NCBI GenBank assembly: GCA_013213785.1
Contig: JABSPZ010000018.1
Coordinates: 1-57,712, forward strand
Direction of reading: 5' to 3'
Origin: Henriciella sp.
Lineage (GTDB): Bacteria; Pseudomonadota; Alphaproteobacteria; Caulobacterales; Hyphomonadaceae
Length of the DNA: 57,712 nt
The notes under the pieces were generated by a model, which had not been told where the DNA came from, did not search any database, and worked only from the letters and a program-made list of their open reading frames with translations. Within the stretch, counting starts at the first letter, position 1, and the number at the start of each line of letters is the position of its first letter. A program made the position numbers and the translations under genes. This document shows, in pieces, positions 51,880 through 57,712 of this stretch.

Positions 51880-52437
51880 TTACTCAATGGTCGGGATAAA
51901 AATGAACACGTCGAGTAAGATCGCCGCGAGGATGATTGGAACGAGAATTGTGTGAACGATTTCTCGGCGCGTCGCAGCCAGCAATAGAAATATGAGCACC
52001 ATAATCCCGGACGCTGCATTGTCAGGGTCTACGATAGTGTCGCCAAATGCCACTGGTCGATAAACCGTGCCGACAATCGTTGTCGCGGCCGCAATCACAT
52101 AAAGTGTGCGCGGACTTTAAAAATAGAAACGCTTGAGGTCCAAACCGTCGAGCTGTTTAGGGTACAGAAGGTGCGTGATGATGTAGAGACCTATTGGTCC
52201 CCCCAACATCAACAACATGACCTCAAACGAACAGGCTTCGACATTCCTCTGATCCCAGCCTTCCCACCATTGCTGCAATAGAGCAACGAAAACAGCGATG
52301 ACTAGAAGTCCGTGTACCCAATAAAATTTGGTTCGGTGGCTCAGCTGGATTTGACGAGCTACATTTCTGAGAAGTTCGGTACTGCCTAGACCAACGATAA
52401 TCGAGAACAGTAACATTACGAAAGAGAAGCGATCCAT
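51880..52437 (-). pseudogene. small polytopic membrane protein broken by an in-frame TAA
   Basis: Two same-strand, same-frame pieces lie head to tail: 52437-52117 (106 residues, MDRFSFVMLLFSIIVGLGST to LDLKRFYF) and 52098-51880 (72 residues). Only one TAA (52117-52119) separates them; reading through gives FYF-stop-SPRTLYVIAAATTIVGTVYR without a frame change. The whole would be about 185 residues with five or six TM helices, the size and pattern of a common uncharacterised family whose first half ends LKxFYF. The gene therefore looks like a nonsense-mutated single gene. Sequencing error or two coupled genes (GTG restart at 52098) are alternatives. Confidence 0.65.
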
Positions 52438-52526
52438 AATTAGACGCTAAACGCAAAAACCTCTTCTGACGACCCTCGCTATTTCGTCCTCCAATGAAAC
52501 GCGTTTAAAAATCTCGTCCTTACAAT

Positions 52527-53321
52527 TTAACTCACCGAAAATGTCAGCGACGTTGTGTAACTGCGAATGTCCGTTTCAGCTCCTTCAGGCGCAGGCGCTT
52601 GCATTCGGGTCATGATCAGATGCGTTCCTGATTGAAACAATGGGATCGCAACTCGGCCTACCTCGTCAGACTGAAACACAAAGCCCTCATCGCCCGATCT
52701 ATCCTTCTGTCCGCTGCGCGTGAGAACGAGGTCTTGGCTCGCTAAAGGCGTACCGTCGAACGTGATGATGATATCGAACGTATCGCCGGTTTCCAGAGCG
52801 GATGGATGTTGTTGCGGCTGAATCTGCAAGCGCCCAATTGGCTTACGAACACTCTCCCAGCTCGGTTCGCCAAGTGTCACATAGGTGTCTGAGACAGTTG
52901 CTGTTTGGGACGATAAGACCGGCGTGCCTTCCGGCACTTCGATCGGGTCCGCATCCTCACTATTGATCATATAATATTTCCCATCGAGCAGAACGTATTC
53001 TCCGCCCTTCCGGCCAAGACGTTCCCCGGTTGTGATGCGTGTCGTGCCTTGTTCTGTGATCATCTGTTCGATGATTGTGCTATTGGCAAAGCGCTCCAAG
53101 CGATCTAGCTCAACTGACCGACCATCCGGATGTATCACGGCGAAGGAGTCGGAACGAACCGGATATTTCAGCACGCAGCAATAATCGTTGAACGAGGTTT
53201 CGACCGTAATCGTTTGGTCGATCCGGGGCGTAAACGTCGACGGCTCGATATAAGCTGTGTCCGCCATGGCGACGCTGCCGAATCCCGACAGCGCCGCCCA
53301 CATTAGCAAACCGCGCATCAT
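52527..53321 (-). CDS. DUF4198-family secreted protein
   Basis: A 264-residue exported protein. The signal peptide is MMRGLLMWAALSGFGSVAMA-D, and the mature part begins TAYIEPSTFTPRIDQTITVE. The DUF4198 pattern (Ig-like, linked to metal uptake in some systems) is visible in a FNDYCCVLKYPVRSDSFAVI region, with a paired Cys-Cys, and the C-terminal IQPQQHPSALETGDTFDIII followed by FQSGTHLIMTRMQ. It begins two bases after the DUF6607 stop, so the two are co-transcribed, divergent from a haem-type TonB receptor. Function unknown; a periplasmic metal or haem role is inferred from context. Confidence 0.78.
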   Translation of the reverse strand: MMRGLLMWAALSGFGSVAMADTAYIEPSTFTPRIDQTITVETSFNDYCCVLKYPVRSDSFAVIHPDGRSVELDRLERFANSTIIEQMITEQGTTRITTGERLGRKGGEYVLLDGKYYMINSEDADPIEVPEGTPVLSSQTATVSDTYVTLGEPSWESVRKPIGRLQIQPQQHPSALETGDTFDIIITFDGTPLASQDLVLTRSGQKDRSGDEGFVFQSDEVGRVAIPLFQSGTHLIMTRMQAPAPEGAETDIRSYTTSLTFSVS

Positions 53322-53323
53322 GC

Positions 53324-54361
53324 TTAATTCAAACTCGCGAGGGTCGTCTTGGGACGCAGCCGATCCGCCAACTCGCCAATTTCTGGCGTCACAAAGCTAT
53401 CAATGATTGCGCGCGCTTCCACCAAAGCGGGCTCGAGATCTTTTTCACCATCATTCACAGCCCCTGCGAGCTCGAGAAGCGGCATATAAAGCGGTTCAGT
53501 CTCGCCTTTGATCGTGATTGCGAAGCGCTCATTTGCAGCTTCGATCGCTGTCCAATGGGCGCGGACACCGGCCCAATAGTCTTCGGTTCCCGCCCAATAA
53601 TCTTCCGCGGCTTCAACCGGATAATCATCAAACGCGCGATAGGTATTGATGCCGACCTCGCGGACAAGCGCTTGCGGCGCGCCATTCAGAATCAGCTTGG
53701 AATTGTCTTGCTCGTGCACCCAGCCCCACGGCGTGATGACGTGGCGATTGACGGCATCCACAGCGTGGTAATCATCTCGTGTAGTCATGTCGCGGCGCGG
53801 GAGTGGGCGCCATTCTTGCGGCGGTGTCCATTCCGCAATGCCGTCTTCATACGTCCACGCACCGACAGCGCCGTATCGCGGTGCATCGTCCACCTGATAA
53901 ACAGTTTGAGACCATGTTCCCGAGCGATCAGATGCTGGGACGTCTTGCCATTCCCAGGCATTCCCGCCCACAAAGATCAAGACGCGCGCGGGTTCGTATT
54001 TCCAGTCTTGTCGCCAATGCTTCACCACGAATGGCGATTCGTCTGGCCCAACGACGAGGAGGTGTTGCATGCTGATAAAGTCGCCCCGATCTTCGACGAT
54101 GCGCACAGATTCGTGACCGCCGGATAGTTTCGGCTCTTTCAGCTCATATCCTTCAACGAACGAAACCGTCTCCGTAAAATCAAACGTCACCTTGTAGTCG
54201 CCAGCCATTGCCAGGATAGACTGCCGATCCTGCTCAAAATTAGACGGTACTACAGCGACAGTTTCGCCTGCTGGCTCAGGCGCAATAGCTGTTGCGCACC
54301 CTGTCACGACAATTGCTGCAAGCGTCGTCGCGGACCAAAAACCGACATGGGAAAATTGCAT
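53324..54361 (-). CDS. DUF6607-family lipoprotein
   Basis: A 345-residue predicted lipoprotein. The ATG at 54361 has a CAGGAG site and gives MQFSHVGFWSATTLAAIVVTGCA with lipobox VTGC. The mature part has the DUF6607 composition, rich in Trp and Asp: MAGDYKVTFDFTETVSFVEG, VVKHWRQDWKYEPARVLIFV, SGTWSQTVYQVDDAPRYGAV and VINRHV-like DAVNRHVITPWGWVHEQDN. The family is uncharacterised and often sits beside TonB-dependent receptors. It is divergent from the receptor gene, with two Fur-like boxes in between. A haem- or siderophore-linked surface role is only an inference. Confidence 0.75.
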   Translation of the reverse strand: MQFSHVGFWSATTLAAIVVTGCATAIAPEPAGETVAVVPSNFEQDRQSILAMAGDYKVTFDFTETVSFVEGYELKEPKLSGGHESVRIVEDRGDFISMQHLLVVGPDESPFVVKHWRQDWKYEPARVLIFVGGNAWEWQDVPASDRSGTWSQTVYQVDDAPRYGAVGAWTYEDGIAEWTPPQEWRPLPRRDMTTRDDYHAVDAVNRHVITPWGWVHEQDNSKLILNGAPQALVREVGINTYRAFDDYPVEAAEDYWAGTEDYWAGVRAHWTAIEAANERFAITIKGETEPLYMPLLELAGAVNDGEKDLEPALVEARAIIDSFVTPEIGELADRLRPKTTLASLN

Positions 54362-54426
54362 GGTTGTTCTCCTGAAAAGCGTTCTGGCCGCAAGGCCGCA
54401 ATGGTGCACCCCTCATTAATGCAATC

Positions 54427-54445
54427 GAGAATGACTTGCAATTGC
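54427..54445. promoter_or_regulatory. Fur-like box 1
   Basis: GAGAATGACTTGCAATTGC matches 11 of 19 positions of the E. coli Fur consensus, with a strong left half GAGAATGA. It lies between the divergent DUF6607 and TonB-receptor genes. Confidence 0.45.
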
Positions 54446-54471
54446 GGAAAGTTACGTATACCGAAATTCTC

Positions 54472-54490
54472 GCAAATGAGATTTATTCTC
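54472..54490. promoter_or_regulatory. Fur-like box 2
   Basis: GCAAATGAGATTTATTCTC matches 13 of 19 positions of the Fur consensus and contains the inverted repeat TGAGA-N5-TCTCA. It lies 28 bases before the receptor start, well placed to block transcription when iron is plentiful. Confidence 0.6.
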
Positions 54491-54518
54491 AAAAAATCGA
54501 TCTGCATGGGAACGCGAA

Positions 54519-56684
54519 ATGATCTTCCGAACGAACCGCCAAAACCTACGCGCCTTACTCGTTGCTACGACTGCACTATCGCTCGCGCCATTTGCCGCCG
54601 CACAAGACACGGACGCATCAGAAGAAGAGTTACGCGAAGAGGCGGTGACCGTGTACGGCACCTCAAATCCCCTCCCCGTTTTTGACTATCCTGGGCAAGT
54701 CACAGTGGTGGATCGCGAAGCCCTCGATACGCTTGCGCCCTCAACCATCTCGGACGCACTGCGCGATGTCCCGGGTTTGGATTTTGTTGGCGGACCACGC
54801 CGTACGGGCGAACTCCCCACATTACGCGGTCTGACAGGTCAAAACGTGCTGATCCTCCTCGATGGCGCGCGTCAGAGCTTCACGTCGGCGCATGATGGCC
54901 GGTTCTTTGTCGACCCAGAGCTTATTGGCACCGCGGAAGTGGTTCGCGGCCCTGCCTCTGCACTTTATGGCTCTGGCGCAGTCGGCGGTGTGCTCGCCTT
55001 TGAGAGCGTCGATGCGGACGATCTCTTAGCAGACGACGAAGTCTGGGGCGCTCGCGCACGGCTCGGCTATCAGAGCGTCAATGAGGAAACGAGCGCGTCC
55101 CTCACAGCCTATACGCGCCAAGGAGCTTTTGACGGGATTGCGAGCTTCGGCATCCGCCAGTCCGGAGACATTGAACTGGGCTCGGGGGCTGACCTCCCAT
55201 CAGATGACGACATCCAAACGGCGCTCTTAAAAGGCAGTTACGCCATCACCGACGCGCTCACCTTAGAGGGCTCTTGGCAGCGGTTCACCAACACAGCGAT
55301 CGAACCCAACAACGGGCAAGGCGTCGCGGGGACGGGCGATGGGGTTCTCGATCGCGACGTCGAAAAGGACATCACGACGGATACGTTCCGACTTGGTGTC
55401 ACCTTCGATCCTGAGGCGAACGATTGGGTCGACCTCGGCTTCAATCTCTATCAGACATCGAGTGACGTTGATGAGTTTGATGCCACAATCCCGCGCACCA
55501 CAGTCCGGGACATTGAAACGACTGGATTTAATATTCGAAATGCCTCGCGGTTCGCGGTTGGTGCTGCGGACATGACCCTCACCATTGGCGGCGACTGGTT
55601 CAAAGACGAGCAAGTCGGCACTGATGACCAAACCACAAATGGCACGCGCGGCGGCGTCCCAAATGGCGAGAGTGAATTTACCGGTGTGTTCGCTCAGTTG
55701 GAAGCGGTTGTCGAAACGCCCGCGGGACAATTTATCGTCATTCCGGGTGTGCGATATGATGAGTTTGAAAGCAGCTCGAGTATCGCACCGGATCAAGACA
55801 ACTCCGATGACGCGGTCTCCCCGAGATTTGCCGCGAGCTTCGCCCCAGAGGGCGCCGAGTGGCTACGCCTCTTCGGGTCCTATTCTGAAGGCTTCCGTGC
55901 GCCGTCGATCAACGAGCTTTATCTAGATGGCGTGCATTTCTTGATCCCTCACCCAGTCCTCTTCAATCCCGCGATGGGATCGTTTGAGTTTGCGCCGAAC
56001 AACTTCATCCCAAATCCGGATTTGGTCCCCGAAGAAACGCAAACCTTGGAGTTCGGAGCGGGGATCGATTTCCGCAAGATCTTTACCGAATCTGATCGGC
56101 TGCAAGCCAAGATCAGCTATTTTGAAACCGAAGCTGACGAGTTGATCAATCTTTCAGTCAATGCAGTGCCAGATGCGACCTGTTTTGCTCCGCCCTTCTT
56201 CCAACCCTGTACGTTTGGCACTTCGGAATCGTCAAATGTCGATCAAGCCGAAATCGAAGGCTGGGAAGGAGAGTTGCACTATGACTCTGATCGCTTCTTC
56301 GCCCGTGCGAGCTTCTCAACGATTGAAGGTACGGACTTATCTGATGGATCTGACCTGGGATCGCTAACCCCTGACCGAATCGCCTTGAATCTCGGCGTAA
56401 AAGTACCGGAGTGGAACAGCCGCTTCGGCGCGCGCGTGCAGCATGCCTCAGACTTCGAACAACGCATTTCAGACGGAGCGGGCGGCTTCACCCTTCAAGA
56501 CGAGAGGGATGGCTATGTCGTGCTGGACCTCTATACCACTTACCGACCCGAGTTTGTTGAAGGCCTCCGTTTGGACGTCGGCGTCGATAACGTATTCGAC
56601 GAAGAATATGAGCGTGTCTTTGCTGGAGTTCCTCAGCCCGGCACCAATCTAAAAATCACCGCCTCTTGGCAGTTCGGGCAATAG
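54519..56684 (+). CDS. TonB-dependent haem/hemoprotein-type receptor
   Basis: A 721-residue outer-membrane receptor. Signal peptide MIFRTNRQNLRALLVATTAL ending FAAAQ; a TonB-box-like EAVTVYGTSN follows. The plug has GELPTLRGLTGQNVLILLDG and GPASALYGSGAVGGVLAFES. In the barrel the FRAP box (EGFRAPSINELY, 459-462) and an NPDL box (NPDLVPEETQTLEFG) are present, with two histidines between them (GVHFLIPHPV), the hallmark layout of haem receptors. It ends in ITASWQFGQ with the usual aromatic-strand C-terminus. Fur-like boxes precede it. Haem uptake is likely but unproven; no hemTUV genes are in the window. Confidence 0.88.
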   Translation: MIFRTNRQNLRALLVATTALSLAPFAAAQDTDASEEELREEAVTVYGTSNPLPVFDYPGQVTVVDREALDTLAPSTISDALRDVPGLDFVGGPRRTGELPTLRGLTGQNVLILLDGARQSFTSAHDGRFFVDPELIGTAEVVRGPASALYGSGAVGGVLAFESVDADDLLADDEVWGARARLGYQSVNEETSASLTAYTRQGAFDGIASFGIRQSGDIELGSGADLPSDDDIQTALLKGSYAITDALTLEGSWQRFTNTAIEPNNGQGVAGTGDGVLDRDVEKDITTDTFRLGVTFDPEANDWVDLGFNLYQTSSDVDEFDATIPRTTVRDIETTGFNIRNASRFAVGAADMTLTIGGDWFKDEQVGTDDQTTNGTRGGVPNGESEFTGVFAQLEAVVETPAGQFIVIPGVRYDEFESSSSIAPDQDNSDDAVSPRFAASFAPEGAEWLRLFGSYSEGFRAPSINELYLDGVHFLIPHPVLFNPAMGSFEFAPNNFIPNPDLVPEETQTLEFGAGIDFRKIFTESDRLQAKISYFETEADELINLSVNAVPDATCFAPPFFQPCTFGTSESSNVDQAEIEGWEGELHYDSDRFFARASFSTIEGTDLSDGSDLGSLTPDRIALNLGVKVPEWNSRFGARVQHASDFEQRISDGAGGFTLQDERDGYVVLDLYTTYRPEFVEGLRLDVGVDNVFDEEYERVFAGVPQPGTNLKITASWQFGQ

Positions 56685-56693
56685 GAGATCGCT

Positions 56694-56891
56694 ATGTGCT
56701 TACCTCTCGATGATGGATCCATGGTCTGCTGGCTTAAAACCCAAGTTCGCGTCATTGAGGCGTGGCGCGAAGAGCTCGCCTCGCGCCCTGATATCGACAT
56801 CGACGTGGTCATGCGGCTCGAGAAACACTACGCATGGCTGACAGCTGAAGTCCTGCGCATAGAAGCTCCCAAACCTCGACAGGCCGCTTGA
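56694..56891 (+). CDS. hypothetical 65-residue protein downstream of the receptor
   Basis: A small frame with an in-place AGGAGAT ribosome site, nine bases after the receptor stop. The protein is helical and carries two cysteines near the start (MCLPLDDGSMVCWLK, Cys2 and Cys12), then KTQVRVIEAWREELASRPDI and YAWLTAEVLRIE. There is no signal peptide, so it should stay in the cytosol. It does not match HemP, the usual small haem-uptake protein. A strong terminator follows, marking the end of a two-gene transcript under the Fur-like boxes. Two cysteines could bind iron or haem; this is speculative. Confidence 0.65.
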   Translation: MCLPLDDGSMVCWLKTQVRVIEAWREELASRPDIDIDVVMRLEKHYAWLTAEVLRIEAPKPRQAA

Positions 56892-56915
56892 GTCTCCTTT
56901 TGGCCTGTTCACTAC

Positions 56916-56973
56916 TGCTGCAACTCTCCTGCCTAATGTTTCCTCTCAGGCCGGAGCGTTGCAGCAACTTTTT
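56916..56973 (+). terminator. long Rho-independent terminator after the receptor operon
   Basis: Nested stem TGCTGCAAC/GTTGCAGCA, CTCC/GGAG and GCCT/AGGC with single mismatches and a 13-base loop, followed by TTTTT. It begins 25 bases past the 65-residue gene. Confidence 0.85.
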
Positions 56974-57019
56974 GGACGCGTCTGAGGCGGGGCGCAGTAT
57001 AGTCGTATAACCAGAAAAC

Positions 57020-57436
57020 CTACTCTTCGCCGTCTTTTAACGGCACGGCGTAAAGCTCCAAGCGATGGTCTATGAGCTTGTATCCATGCGAGCGGGCTAT
57101 CTCCAATTGCAGGCGCTCGATTTCCTCATTGTGGAACTCTATCACTTTTCCTGATCTCACGTCGATCAAGTGGTCATGGTGTTCGTCGGGAACTTCCTCG
57201 TAGCGGGCGCGGCCATCTCCGAAATCGTGGCTCTCAATGATGCCATACTCTTCAAACAGTTTTACGGTACGATAGACGGTCGCGAGCGAGATGCTTTGGT
57301 CAACCGCATTCGACCGGCGGTGCAGTTCCTCGGCATCGGGATGATCATCTGAAGCAGAAAGTGTCCGAGCAATAACTTTGCGTTGCTCGGTCATGCGAAG
57401 GCCTTTATCGGCGCAGAGTTTTTCCAAACGGTCCAT
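57020..57436 (-). CDS. fur: ferric uptake regulator Fur
   Basis: A 138-residue Fur-family repressor. The N-terminal winged helix has TEQRKVIARTLSASDDHPDA and SLATVYRTVKLFEEYGI. The regulatory metal site is visible: His33, Glu81, HHDHLIDV (86-93) and the GKVIEF strand (Glu100). The CxxC pair of E. coli Fur (Cys93/Cys96) is replaced by Asp and Ser, as in other alphaproteobacterial Fur proteins. It is convergent with the iron/haem-receptor operon and probably acts on the boxes at 54427 and 54472. It could be another Fur-family member such as Irr or Mur; the sequence fits Fur best. Confidence 0.88.
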   Translation of the reverse strand: MDRLEKLCADKGLRMTEQRKVIARTLSASDDHPDAEELHRRSNAVDQSISLATVYRTVKLFEEYGIIESHDFGDGRARYEEVPDEHHDHLIDVRSGKVIEFHNEEIERLQLEIARSHGYKLIDHRLELYAVPLKDGEE

Positions 57437-57519
57437 TCCGAGTCGTCTAGCCCGTTACTTTACAGCTTGTCCACCCATCCATTAAGCAAGCAGGATCAGG
57501 GCAAGCCTCGCTATTCTAT

Positions 57520-57705
57520 TTATCGTCTGAGCCAGAATTCTGCTTCGGCAGGCCAATAACGCCCCCGCCGAAAGTTGCACATTGGACAATCATTTTGCGG
57601 ACAGAGTGGAAATGCGGGGTCTTCCTGCCGAAATATGTCCGTTTTCAAACGGTTGAGACACTCTGATACTTTTAGAACAGGAGATTTTGGCTCATCTGGT
57701 TTGGT
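57520..57705 (-). CDS. possible small Cys-containing protein upstream of fur
   Basis: A minus-strand frame of 61 sense codons, bounded upstream by an in-frame TAA at 57706, looks protein-like: TKPDEPKSPVLKVSECLNRL, then DPAFPLCPQNDCPMCNFRRG and RYWPAEAEFWLRR. Four cysteines, three of them in CPQNDCPMC, hint at a metal-binding knuckle. No ATG or GTG precedes most of it; the only usable start is an in-frame TTG that leaves about 40 residues. It may be a small gene with an unusual start, a truncated relic, or chance. The rest of 57437-57712 is the fur upstream region with no clear feature. Confidence 0.3.
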   Translation of the reverse strand, partial: TKPDEPKSPVLKVSECLNRLKTDIFRQEDPAFPLCPQNDCPMCNFRRGRYWPAEAEFWLRR

Positions 57706-57712
57706 TTAATCA

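Noticed and set aside
51703-51918. 71-codon plus-strand frame after tRNA-Thr
   Set aside because: No ribosome site, no family resemblance, overlaps the antisense membrane pseudogene end, and lies in AT-rich sequence.
1-57712. CRISPR arrays, insertion sequences, prophage or toxin-antitoxin modules
   Set aside because: No regular spaced repeats, transposase motifs, phage structural genes or paired toxin-antitoxin frames were seen anywhere in the window.

Overview
The window reads as a chromosomal segment of an alphaproteobacterium, most likely a marine, stalked or budding relative of Caulobacter (Hyphomonadaceae/Maricaulales or Parvularculales type). The evidence is the gene content and order: petP-petR, ubiK/lgt/midA, dnaG-rpoD with yqeY/carA, DUF3576-leuS-lptE-holA, tsaD/hemC-hemD-Mic60-hemY, a PodJ-like polarity protein, perfect CtrA boxes (TTAA-N7-TTAA), and an alphaproteobacterial-type Fur. 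There is no phage, transposase, CRISPR array or rRNA. There is one tRNA gene.

Layout. 1-1289: N-terminal part of a TonB-dependent receptor that runs off the left edge. 1461-7762: ilvE, petP/petR regulators, GST, two small proteins, an OxyR-like regulator without the redox cysteines, an FkbM methyltransferase and a sensor kinase. 7759-13931: TetR-like protein, proC, a YbjN protein, ubiK, lgt, a MidA methyltransferase and etfBA. 14029-23214: a TMEM175-like protein, rpoD, dnaG (degenerate zinc finger), a diguanylate cyclase, a serine hydrolase, yqeY, carA and tetR. 23243-25722: an operator and possible small RNA, a LolA-like protein, an OmpA-like lipoprotein and another lipoprotein.

25854-34106 is a fatty-acid/branched-chain acyl-CoA oxidation region: fadJ-type multifunctional enzyme, a glycine-zipper mini-protein, thiolase, thioesterase, two acyl-CoA dehydrogenases, a GNAT protein and a MerR (LiuR-like) regulator. 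Similar 16-bp boxes (TTkAC-N6-ACGTCAA type) lie upstream of merR, of the first acyl-CoA dehydrogenase and, 19 kb away, of etfBA. This suggests one regulon joining beta-oxidation to its electron acceptor.

34314-51326: PodJ-like polarity protein behind a CtrA box, a membrane protein, holA, lptE, leuS, DUF3576, a porin-like protein, a small periplasmic protein behind a second CtrA box, tsaD, a GH5 lipoprotein, hemC, hemD, Mic60/mitofilin homologue and hemY. 51407-52437: tRNA-Thr(CGT), an AT-rich gap and a membrane-protein gene broken by one in-frame stop. 52527-57436 is an apparent iron/heme locus: DUF4198 and DUF6607 proteins divergent from a haem-type TonB receptor, two Fur-like boxes between them, a 65-residue unknown protein with its own terminator, and fur. 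All assignments come from reading the sequence; no database search was run.
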